A DNA stretch of 64,000 nucleotides from Spirodela intermedia (taxonomy: Eukaryota; Streptophyta; Magnoliopsida; Alismatales; Araceae), in assembly GCA_902729315.2 (NCBI GenBank), contig LR746268.1:64501-128500 (forward strand). Reading direction: 5' to 3'. Positions 1 to 9,950 of the stretch are shown here, one piece after another. A model generated the notes under the pieces. The model saw only the letters and a list, made by a program, of their open reading frames with translations, ran no database searches and was not told the DNA's origin. Numbering within the stretch: position 1 is the stretch's first letter; each line of letters begins with the position of its first letter. The translations under genes and the position numbers were made by a program.

Positions 1-1370
1 ACTTTATATATTGTTTTTGTTTACACTATATAGTGAGTTGGTGTGTTTTATGGGAGAGTAAAGTAGTTAGGGACTTTCTTTGCAAATATTATTGGTTTTT
101 TAAAAGTAAAATTTGAAGATTTAGTGGAGAGCCAAAATCAGTGAATCCCTCTCAAGTATTCTAAGTGACTCATAACTAAAAGTTCTGTACTGAAAATTTA
201 AGAGCATTATCTTTTTCTTGATTTATTGTTGAATAAAGCTATGAATGTCAAAAAAAATAGTTCGGTGATAACTGTTTTGGCCTTCTAAAGCTAATTAAAA
301 ATAAATTGCATGGTCGCTGACATGTTTTTGCCCCTTAAAGCTTTAGATGTGAAAAAAATAGTTCTAAGAAACACTTGAGTTGGCTAGAACTCTAGTTGAA
401 ACTATTTGAAGCCTCGATCTCCAAGGATTTTACCATTGTGATTGAGTGGAACCTAAGAGCAAGATTCATAGAAAGTGGATGAGGACAAGTGGGTAAAATC
501 TTTAAAATTCTGAGTAGCATAATTAGATATAATACTAGGCATAATTTTAATTTAAAAAACATCACTTAAACCCCTTTTTATTTCTTCTTATAGCCTCATT
601 AAAACTAGTAGATGTAACATTATTATCTCACTAAATATTAAAAACCTTTATCTAAATTCCAAATCATTAACACGCTTGAATAAATATTTTTCTGATTTTT
701 ATATCACATATTGTTCAAGTAATATGAGTTAAAAGAAAAAAATGCCCTTCACCTAAGCATGATTAATGCATACAATTAATGGTATAGGAAAATCAGTTTC
801 TTTTACCTCAGCATGATTAATACATAAAATTAACAAAAATATGTAGGTAACTTTGCATACCACGGCTTAAAGGAAAGGTTTAGTCACTTTACATCACTTA
901 TCAAATGCTAAATGTCCTCTACGCTGATGTATTAACTCTTGAAATTCTTAAACCACCATCATCAAGACAATTAATTTGTAGGCTTTCTTAACTACTATTC
1001 ATTTATTGAAACACAATTATAACCTTCACTAATAGTGAAGAAATGTCATTGAATTGATCATAATAATTTTTTAGAGCACACTTTGTTTGATTGATGATAA
1101 AATAAACATGCCAATAAAACAATAATTTTCCATAAGCAAACTATGGTGCATCAATATAAAATTATTGGTAATATGATATATTAAATATTAACAGGTTATT
1201 TTTTGTGAATTTCTACTCTTATCTTATGAGTAATTTCTGGATGTTGGCAATTAACCATTGGAAATGATTGCAACCAACCATTGTAGAACATTTTTCAAAT
1301 ATTAAGCACAAAAAGGTGAAAAAGTACAGCCATGTAATTGAGTTATGGTTACAATCTTTAGAACTAAATT
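1..1370. other. AT-rich DNA without recognisable gene
   Basis: Strongly AT-rich sequence with stops in every frame at short spacing. No exon, RNA gene or clear repeat boundary was recognised. It looks like decayed intergenic or transposon DNA, as in the rest of the left arm. Confidence 0.6.
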
Positions 1371-2040
1371 AAATGTAAGAAATATTAATTATTGGAAGAT
1401 TAAGTTTAATGAAATCAGGATCCCACCATAGCAGATGCCACCATAGTCCCCGACATGTCGCTGATCCTCCAGCTGAGTGGCTTCAAAAAAGAGAATCCGA
1501 ATTTTAAAGTATGCACCAGCTTTCTCACTGATCAAGAAGGATCGGAAGAACATTTTCAAGAAGGAGAGCAAAAGGGCATGTCTTCACCTCAATCGTGTAG
1601 TTTGGTCTAAATTTCAACGGGAAGGGAATGGATTCATCATTGTGCACAACAATATTGAGGATGAGAAGCAGGACACACCACTGGCCTTAGACTAGAAACA
1701 CGGCGGCGAGTCTAGTCCAGACAGCCACAATCAGCGAAGAAAAACTAGGTGTGTGTAACAAATGTCCAGAGAAACCCACAAGGCATAATTAGGATGTGAA
1801 CAGGAATATAAGTCATAGGATAATCTGAGACAACGTCGAAGACTGCAATAGTGAGTGAGCAAGCTAAAGAGAGAGAAATAGAGAGAGAGAGAGAGAGAGA
1901 GAGGTAAGCCAACAAAGAGAAGGAGAGGGAATCCTTTCAACACCTTTCCTTCACATCGTTCGATGTCATCTCATGACAAGAATGATGACAATCGGGCAGC
2001 AACGTATTGGACTCAAGGAGAGAAAACAATCAACAATCAC
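1371..2040. other. Unassigned stretch with a short ORF and (GA)n tract
   Basis: A 72-codon ORF on the plus strand at 1477-1695 is rich in Lys and Arg, but I cannot assign it to any family, so it is not called as a gene. A GA microsatellite runs from about 1881 to 1903. Base composition is intermediate between the AT-rich flanks and the GC-rich fragments that follow. It may be the interior of the same degraded element as the LTR-like stretch to its right; that is inference only. Confidence 0.4.
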
Positions 2041-2500
2041 AGAGAAACCCGGGATTCGTAAATAAATAAATTGTTATAGTAAAAGCCCAATATAGATTTG
2101 TGAAAGATTGCCCACATTATCTATATGATGTGAAGTAGAAAATAAGAAATAGATCAAATCACATAAAAAGTACCAACATAAGGATTTACGTAATTCTGAT
2201 GAGATCGGCCTCCTACATCCACAAGCAATGATGAAACCTCCACTAGATGAAATAAGAGTACAGATGAACTCTCACTAACTCAATGAACAAATCTCTAACC
2301 TTAACCTTCCAAACACTCATTAAGAATCCAGAGGAACAAATCCCTGACCTCTCCCCTAATCTCTACAAATTCAGAGAACAAACCCTTAAGCTTGGCTCCA
2401 CAAACAATCACCAAGAACCCAATAAGAGAACCTTGGCCTCTTAGAACCTCTCCTAAACTCTCCCTAATGGGACAAACAAATGAGGAGTAGCCCTCTATTT
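2041..2500 (-). mobile_element. LTR-like stretch, minus orientation (tentative)
   Basis: Read on the minus strand, this segment contains the layout of many plant Ty1-copia LTR ends: degenerate repeated lines around 2280-2460 (AACAAATC-type motifs in the plus sense), a GTGGATGTAGG-type motif near 2213-2224, then an AT-rich 3' part. No terminal repeat pair, primer-binding site or target-site duplication could be located, and no copia protein domain lies next to it. It could be a fragment of an LTR or an unrelated low-complexity sequence. The assignment rests on resemblance to the general pattern, not on an alignment. Confidence 0.3.
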
Positions 2501-2751
2501 AAAGGCACCTGGGGGGCGGCGACCTCGGGAAATGTGCCTCGCGTTGTGGCCTCAGGAAACGTGACATTTCTCTCGGTCGGCTTCGAAATGTCTGGCCGTT
2601 GTCGGCCGTTGCCATTTCTCTCGGTCTGCCCACAAATGGGCCGTTCCGTCCGTGAGAATCGGTCCGCGAACGGACCGCTTCTCTCTCATGGGCGGGAGCC
2701 TTGTCCTCTCCATTAAATGCGGGCCTCACCATCAGCCAGGACGGCTGCCAC

Positions 2752-2998
2752 TGAGCGAGGATGAGGGGGAGCACCACATCGGCGCACTGCTGGACGTCCG
2801 AGAGGCCGGCGAGTGGTACTCTCTGTTTCTGGCGGCGCCGAGGATCGTCTACCACGAGGTGGGCGATCTGAGGATGTACTACCACTCGTTCGCCCCGCAG
2901 ATCCGGCAGTTCGCCATCGGCGTCGCAAGGTCCAGGGACGGTATCACCTGGGCCAAACTGGGGAGGGTGATGGGCGGCGGGCCGGCCGGAGCCTTCGT
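2752..2998 (+). pseudogene. Glycosyl-hydrolase five-bladed propeller gene fragment
   Basis: One plus-strand frame encodes about 80 residues with EDEGEHHIGALLDV, GEWYSLFLAAP, DLRMYYHSF and FAIGVARSRDGITW. This pattern matches plant proteins of the GH32/43-like arabinanase/levansucrase/invertase fold, in which blade repeats carry the RMYYHSF and GVARSRDG motifs. Those proteins are several hundred residues long, so this is a small internal piece. It ends abruptly near 2998, where the opposite-strand SET-type fragment begins, and no splice-compatible continuation is seen on either side. An intact upstream ATG in the frame (2652) is probably fortuitous. I read it as a captured or relocated exon fragment, not a working gene. 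Confidence 0.65.
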
Positions 2999-3019
2999 GA
3001 CACCGACGGGCGCTTCCGC

Positions 3020-3450
3020 TCCCCTCCTCCGCCTCCCCTCTCCTCCCTTCCTCTTCACCCCCTCCACCAGGACTCGCAACATCCTCTCGTCGCCGCCCAC
3101 CGTCTCCGCGATGCTCTCCGCCGACGCCGTCTCGGCCCGAATCCGTCACTCCCACTTTCTCACCTCCCTCTCTGTCGCGTAGGTGACTGTGTAGACCTCC
3201 CAGAACGACGCCCGGAGGAAGCCCTTCTCCTTGCTCTTCACCACCCACCTCTTCACCATCGCCTCCTCCAGCCGGGCCACCATCGCGGGGACGATCGCCT
3301 CTTCCATCTCTCTCAACTCTCCGGCGTATTCAGCGGCCTCCTTGAAGTGGCACCTCCGGCCCCGACAGCGGAAGCCCCACATCCCCGCCATCGCCTCCCG
3401 GCGCTTCCTCAGTGGCATCAGCACGTCGAAGTAGGGAAGGTGATCTCCTA
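3020..3450 (-). pseudogene. SET-domain methyltransferase C-terminal fragment
   Basis: The minus strand reads, in one frame, YFDVLMPLRKRREAM, WGFRCRGRRCHF, then EMEEAIVPAMVARLEEAM, FLRASFWEVYTVTY and VGGDERMLRVLVEGVKR. This order matches the region after the SET domain (post-SET cysteine motif and helical C-terminus) of plant TPR/SET proteins of the SDG35/37 type. An in-frame TGA at 3146-3148 interrupts the frame where relatives continue, and the homology resumes in the same frame after it. The catalytic SET core is absent. The Cys motif WGFxCxCxxC appears with one Cys changed to Gly (FRCRGRRCHF). It directly abuts the glycosyl-hydrolase fragment on the other strand, so it is a broken, displaced copy. 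Confidence 0.65.
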
Positions 3451-3499
3451 CCCTCCCTTGATGGCCCTCGACGCGTGGACCAGAAGACGGTTGCCGACG

Positions 3500-3560
3500 T
3501 CTTCTAGTCCACTTTCTCAAAAAAAAAAAAAAAAAAGGGATTTTTTTTGAGAAGGTGGCA
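3500..3560. repeat. A-tract/T-tract inverted repeat
   Basis: CTTTCTC followed by a run of 18 A, then GGGA and a T-run followed by GAGAAGG, forms a short inverted repeat with a minimal loop. It sits at the outer edge of the gene-fragment cluster. Confidence 0.6.
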
Positions 3561-3814
3561 TCCTAGTGTGTAAACTCACATATGACTGCACTCAGAATTA
3601 CTTTTTGGGTTAAATATAGTTGTGAAATCAAATTCTCAGATTGGTAAGCTTGTCAGGATCTAGTGGACAAAAATATTTGTTTCAATATCTTCATGTTACA
3701 ACAGGCTTGTTTTTGCAGTGATAATCATCACCTGTTTCTACTCCCCTGGAGTCCCACCAGGAGAAAGAAAGAGAAGGTAGCGGGCCTTCTATATTCTTGC
3801 AATATCTCCCATCT

Positions 3815-4094
3815 TGACTTTGGGTAAATAACACCAAGCCCACCCATGAAAGGCTGTAATGGTTCAGGAATGATGACGGATCCATCTTCTTACTGGAAGT
3901 TCTCGAGCAAATACAAGATCATGCGAGGAACAGCACAAGCAGTAGCGTTCAGTGAGTGTACAAACTGGGTTGGAGCTGCACTGGCTCCCTTGCCTCTTTC
4001 CACTGGCGGCTGCCTCCTGGTCCGATGAAGATGGACGGTAACGAATAGCCAATCTGCGGCTCTGATAGTCTGTGCAGTTTGAGGCGCTCGATAT
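3815..4094 (-). pseudogene. Seryl-tRNA synthetase (organellar type) 3' fragment
   Basis: On the minus strand, [20 protein letters not shown] is followed in a shifted frame by [32 protein letters not shown], a stop, then [17 protein letters not shown]. These are the class II motif 3 neighbourhood and C-terminal end of plant mitochondrial/plastid seryl-tRNA synthetases. Two lesions are visible: a frameshift at about 3980-3995 (between the RYRP and GASAAP segments) and a TAA at 3890-3892 where relatives have Gln (CAA-to-TAA). The segment starts just after a plausible TGACAG acceptor, so one genomic exon may have been carried. No upstream synthetase exons are present within several kb, so it is a non-functional fragment. 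Confidence 0.75.
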
Positions 4095-4139
4095 CTGTCA
4101 TTCGCAGTGTTAAAAGGAATATAGGTCAATCAAAACACA

Positions 4140-6600
4140 TTGTTTGCATAAAAGTTCTCATTCATTTTGAGAGTCCATCTTCATCCTCATAAAATCATTA
4201 GAAATATAAAAATATAATCATATTCATTCGCAAGGTTTTTTATATATACTTAATTTTGTGAGCTAGGTTGGGCTTACCTCGCCCATTAGCACCCTAAAAA
4301 TAATTCAGGCATAGAGATTTCCTTCCTTAGATTGTTGATCCTTCTAAATCTCCCATTAAAGTCTAAGAACTAATTCATAAGAAAAGGTTGAAGAATTGGG
4401 TCCAAACCCAAGCCCTAAAGTTCAATGGCCCATAGGCCTTGCCCACCTATTCTAGAGAAGTAACAGAATCTCATAACCCATAATAGAAAGATAACAAAAA
4501 TGAACTATTTTCTCATCACTTTTGAAGATCTTCACAACACGTAATGAAGAATGAGACACTATAGTGTTTAGGGTTTTGGGTTTAAAGCTTAATAAAAAAA
4601 ATATTTCATATATTTTATTTACTTATTAAATTTAGTTCTAGTCAACATGTTTTTATATGACAACATGTGATGGGCTCCAAGAGCATATTTATTACCCTGA
4701 TACTATTGTTGGAGGTTACTCCATTTGGGAGTCCTCATTTTGTGAGTTTGTAGATGCCTTGAGTTTCCATCAGAAGCTCTTTTATGTTCTCACATTTATG
4801 CATGGAACTTAGTTTCTTGCATAGGATAAGTCCATTTGCAAATACTTGCTGTTGGAGCTAGATGTTACTCCATTTCATGTACGATGACCCTTCTATTTCA
4901 AGCTTCTAGGTGCCTTGAGCTTCCCTTTGTAGCTCCTTCATTCTCTATAATTTAGTATATGATTTAACCACCAATTAGTCAAAGTATTGCCTTCTCAATA
5001 TTGATGTTCAACCATATATATACCCATAGAGATTTCAAGTGATTTTTTTACATCCTAACCTTCCTTTTTTCCTCAGAGGATATCCTCAAAATTAAGCAGT
5101 ATCATTAAATCAGTTGCGGCCTCAAAAGTAGCAATGATGTTGGAGGGGAGGAGATAGAGAGAGATTGTCTATAATAGTTTGCCACGGAGCATGGCTAATT
5201 TGTAGCAGCTTAATGTAAAAGGGCCTTCAATGTGGGTTTCATTATTGATCATTCTAAATTTGCTATCAAAGTTTAATGGCCAAACCCTTAAGTTTAATGG
5301 CCCATGGGCCTAGCCCCTCTTGCTCAGATAATTGACGTAGTCTCATTTCCCTTAATAAAAAATACCACAAAAACAGAATTTTTGTACATCATACTGAAGA
5401 TCTTCACAACCAAGTTCTATCACTTCTAGAGTCTACGCTCTGACAATTGAACCTAGGTCGGTCAAGCTGGAAACTGTGTCCAGTCAATGCTGAGGAGAAA
5501 GATTCGTTTCAGTGTAAATTAAACACATAATGAAGAATGAGACAATATAGAGTCCAATACTCACATTATTTTGAGTGTTCACGACAACCAAGACATTAAA
5601 CCAAAAAGATTTCCAAGGTAAAGTTGAAGAACATGTTCATTATTCAAGCATCTTCCACAACTTGTTACATGTCTCAAATGAGGGTGTGGATTCAAAATGA
5701 AATTCTTGAACTTCTTCTCATTGTCCACAATATCTACACCCATGCCCTATAAGGAAACCAATATTGAGAAAAAATTCCAACACAATGGAATATAAAATTC
5801 ATAGGATGAGCTGAGTTGAAGGTGAGGGGGGGCCTCACTCCCCTCCTCTTCAACTAGGGAAAGAAATAATTTTTTGAGTAGGTGAATGCAAATTGTAATG
5901 GAAGCTTGTAAAAAAGGATACAATCAGAGATGCCCATTTGATTATCTAAATCAGGGACGATCCACCTCACTTGGATTTTATAATATGTCAATTAAGAATA
6001 CAGTCTAAGTAACTTCACTTTAATGCAATTCCAATTAGACTAATGTCAAAACTTTGGTGTGAAAAGAGGTGGTCTGCTTTGGTGTGTTCTTTGTGGAGTG
6101 GCTGCCTCCACTATTTTCTCTATGTGGGGGAAATTTCATGTTCACTGTTTTCTTTTTATTAATATCTTAGGGATGGATGGATTCAAGTTTCTCAAATTAA
6201 TTTATGACTTTCTCCAAGGTGTGAAGTAGACAATCAAAACTATATGCAATAAATTTAGGGAAAAATAGAATTATCAATAAAAGAGAAACACCTAGCACCA
6301 AATGTGGAATGTTAAAACTCTTAGAACTTAACACCATAGGGGCAAGGACTTTCTAAGCTGCAGAAATGTTGCTACTAGATCGAAGTCAATTTGAATCTTG
6401 TTAGTGTAATATCTCTCTTTTCATAAAATCTGGTTTAAGAAAAAAATCTTAAACCCTAAGGAAAGAAATAGTTGAACCAACGCTCATATGTAATTTAATA
6501 ACTTGGTACAATGGCTTAAAAGGAAGCAATAAAATTTATTTAAAACTGATAAATGCCTAGTAAACATTGTTTTAGTGTTTACCAAAAGAGAAAAGGGGAT
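4140..6600. repeat. AT-rich DNA with diverged direct repeats
   Basis: No gene was recognised. About 4320-4560 and 5245-5560 are diverged direct repeats: both contain GATC(C/A)TTCTAAAT, then (C/T)AATGGCCCAT(A/G)GGCC, then GAAGATCTTCACAAC and TAATGAAGAATGAGAC in the same order. A second tandem duplication links about 4709-4795 and 4852-4943 (GTTGGAG, then GTTACTCCATTT, then TGCCTTGAG(T/C)TTCC). The pattern fits a decayed transposon; no coding domain was identified. Confidence 0.6.
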
Positions 6601-7830
6601 TAGGGATTAGAAAAATAAAAGAACTGATGAAAGCCCATAGATTGAAAATGGCTTGGAGATGTCATAACAAAGCATCCTTTATCAAGTGAAATTATGGACT
6701 TCGGCCACATACTAGAGATAAAACTGAGTCTGGAAAGGATAAAGACATTACAAGGATTAAATATAGAGATGAAGGTTGTTTTAAGATGAGGAAGTGAAGG
6801 AGGACATGTGAATGTTTGATAATTAGATTAAAAAAAACTATTAGCAGAGACTTAGGGGAAATCACAATTCAAAATCATAGTATTAAAATCAACCAACGTT
6901 TTAGATGCGATTGGAAAAAAAAAAATTAGAATAAAGTAGGATAAATGCATATGGGCCATCACATATGATGGAGGATTCTTTACCCACGTAGTACGGAGCA
7001 CTAGAGGTAGAAAAGGTGTATGAAATGGTGGGAAAAAGTGATAAGGGATAATACCTTATCAACTAAAATTTTCATTTTTCTATGAAGATTATTACATAAT
7101 AGATTCCTCATAAATCAAGACTTATGTAGACTTGGTTTTCAAATTACATCCAAATATTATTATTACCAAATGAACCCTGAAATAGAGAACTTAATGCATC
7201 TATTTTTTGAGGGTGAGTGGGAAATACAATGCTGGTCATGGTTCCCAGAAAAATGGGACCTCTTAGCAAGAAGGGAGAAAACATTCTTAAATTGGCTAAA
7301 ATTATTTTTCTATTAGAAAACAAAGGAAGCTAATGCCCAAGCATGCATTGAATCACCTTGGTCTGTTTACCATCAAAAGTTTGGAAGGGTAGAAACATGA
7401 TAAGAACAGCATAAAAATAATATATAATATCCTTTGTATTATATAGATTAAACTATGAGCCATAAAATTAGAGGATTTTGTCTCCCAACAAAAAATGACA
7501 TCACAAGAAGAGGCAATTAACTTGTTGGATGGGATTGAATGTAGAGAACCTTGATATCCAAAAGGCCATATAAGATAATAAAAGGGCTATCCTCTCATTT
7601 TCTTAGAGTTAAATTAAACGTAGATAGAATGTCCAAAGGGAACTCAAGGAGAACGAGACTTGGAATAATCTGGGATAATAAAGGTAATATGATAATATTT
7701 TTTTCTAATTTTTGTAATATTACTACTAACATGAAATCTGAATGCAAGGCAATAATAAAGGTCTCTTACTTTGTGAAAAACTTAATCTTATGTAAGTTTT
7801 CATTGAGATAGACTGAAAGGTCTTAGTCAA
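6600..7830 (+). mobile_element. LINE (non-LTR retrotransposon) 3' remnant with RNase H
   Basis: Plus-strand frames contain pieces of the plant LINE C-terminal order. A reverse-transcriptase zinc-binding-like stretch with HLFFEGEWEIQCWSW occurs near 7197-7245. An RNase H-type segment around 7595-7760 has VKLNVDRMSKGNSRR, GIIWDNKGNMI and NMKSECKAI, corresponding to the (L)NxDG(s/a)xxGNPG, GxxxRDxxGN and NxAExxA motifs of RVT_3 RNase H. The catalytic Asp of the first motif is followed by Arg instead of Gly, and GNPG has become GNSR. Several stops and frame changes interrupt the rest, so it is a dead copy. The upstream reverse transcriptase and endonuclease were not recognised. Confidence 0.65.
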
Positions 7831-8670
7831 AATAGTGTAACTTAGAAAATACAAGTTCAAAAAGAAGTAATATTAGCTAACATCACCATACTTGGAGAAT
7901 GAAATTTTGATGATGCAAGTTCAAAAAGAAGTGAATTAAGAACAAATATATAAGTCAATAAAGATATTACAACATTGAATACAACTATGGAACTAGTAGC
8001 TATCACAAAGCATCTAATATGCCCCTTATCATTGTTTTAAGAAATAATATATTTTTTTTAAATTTAAAACCAAATCACTAAAATATGCTATTAGTATTTC
8101 ATTTAAAATACATAGTTGATTTGGGTCGATCTATAAGGAAAGTCTGATATTATGTAGAGCATTAGTGCTTTTTGAACAAAAAATTAACTTAGAAAGAAAA
8201 TACAAAAGTAAGAGAGAAAATTAAATTCAAGAATATGTATATAAAAAATAAATCTAAAATATCAGTGCAAGAGGAGACTCCTAAAATGTGTCTACCTTGA
8301 ATTCACTGTGCTCCATGCTTTAGTTTCTAAGAGTGATCTTGTTCCTTAATGCTACAAAATCTAGATGTAAACTAACAATGTAGATGTAAACATAAAAGTT
8401 TATCACAAAATAAAAATGCACAACTCACTCAACACACAACAAAAATGCAATGAAGGATAGCACACACATTCAAACTTAAAAGAAGATTCTAAGTTGTACC
8501 AATAATAGGGAAAAATGTACAAATAGTAGTTTGAGGTTTGGGAGGTGTTGGAAGCTTCACATGTTGGAGTCTCCAAATAGTAGCAATTATTCTAAAAATA
8601 AAAAATACTAAATATGTGAGATTATCAAAGTATCCAAATCAGGATTTTAGAGTTCCTTCACAATATTGCC
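7831..8670. other. AT-rich DNA without recognisable feature
   Basis: AT-rich, frequent stops, no motif, repeat or exon recognised apart from generic A/T runs. Confidence 0.5.
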
Positions 8671-8679
8671 CAGCTCATC

Positions 8680-8960
8680 CTCAGTAGGAAAGACAAAATC
8701 ATAGTCGTCACCACTATGATTACCACTATTGTCATGCTTGACCCCTCCTCTACCTATCATGTAAGAGAGAAACCCACAATCACCACTACTACTACTGCCA
8801 CCATCATGAGCATCGCCACTATCATTGCAGCATTTTTGTTTTCCCTATTGCCACCATGAGTGCTGCTACCACTATGCTTGATTCATCCTCTACATGTCAC
8901 ATAGGAACGGAACTTACAGCCACTATCGCTTTCATCATCCCCATCATCATAAGCATTGTT
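8680..8960. repeat. CAC/CAT-rich tandem repeat, unit about 136 bp
   Basis: Two diverged units lie in tandem: CCACTATTGTCATGCTTGA, then CCTCTACCTATCATGTAAG at 8750, and CCACTATGCTTGATTC, then CCTCTACATGTCACATAGG at 8886. The units are offset by about 136 bp and joined by degenerate CAC/CAT/CCA triplet sequence. A third, shorter relative (ATGTCATGTAGGAGAG, then CTCACAATCACCA) occurs at about 12598-12650. No coding function is evident, although the triplet nature leaves one frame open over short distances. Confidence 0.6.
8880..8930 (+). repeat. Left arm of perfect 51-bp inverted repeat
   Basis: The 51 bases here equal the reverse complement of 13763-13813 without mismatch; identity stops at once on both sides. 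The arm lies inside the second unit of the CAC/CAT-rich tandem repeat. Confidence 0.9.
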
Positions 8961-9950
8961 GTTGATGTGTCCAATTAGGTGGATTCAATTGATGACATGA
9001 AGTACCAAGAGGGAGGAGTCAATTAGTTTCCTACATTTTTTCTATTATGCTTTATTATTTTGTGTCCCTATATATATGTGTTTACATGTTCAAATATAGT
9101 CTCTCAATATACATATATATATAGATAGATATTCACCTATCTTTTCTCATTTCATCATGGAGTCATTTTGGCCTCTTTCTCTTACTTGTGACTATGAGAA
9201 CATATATTTTTATACTAATTCACTCTTCACTACCTACATCGAATCTCAGATGATTTCTTTATTGGATGTCATTATCTTCTTGTAGAAATATAATTAATTT
9301 CATAGGATCAACCCCCCAAACACCTATGTTTGATCTCCGTAGATATCACACCTCTCACAAATAGGTCTTGACTATCATCACCATATGTCAAGTTGATACA
9401 CAATTCTTTTCAAGGAACTACACCATCCAAAAATAGTTTCCAACTCTCAATACCTTGTGTCTTAGCCTAACCCTCTCTCCCCTCATCACTAAAGTTATCT
9501 TAGGGCCTAAAAAGATCGATAACTTTCAGCTCAATTAGTCAACTCATATATTACTGATGAATGAGTAACATGAAACTTTCAATCTTTTTTTTAAGAGACA
9601 GTTGCTTTTTCATAGAGGATAAAATAAGATTTTCTTCTTGAGTTTGAGTAAATAATGTGGATGAAAAACTATTTGTTTAATGTTAACCTTAGTTTGTCTT
9701 TAGCTTGTCATCTTTACACTACAACTTATCCATGTGATTTCAACATATCAGAATGATTATACTAGTTTTAAAATCTTTCTATTACTTCATCAGCCACTAG
9801 TGAGCTTCAATTATTTTACTATTCAAAGCTTTATACTTTCATATTTTTTATCTATGATATCTTATTTGAAGATTCATAACTGATCAAAAATAAATAAATT
9901 GTCTTGCTCATATGAGGTTGTTTAGTTTATCTTTAGTCCACTATTATACT
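8961..9950. other. AT-rich DNA without recognisable gene
   Basis: No exon or conserved motif recognised. It contains short TATATA runs near 9070-9130 only. Confidence 0.5.
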
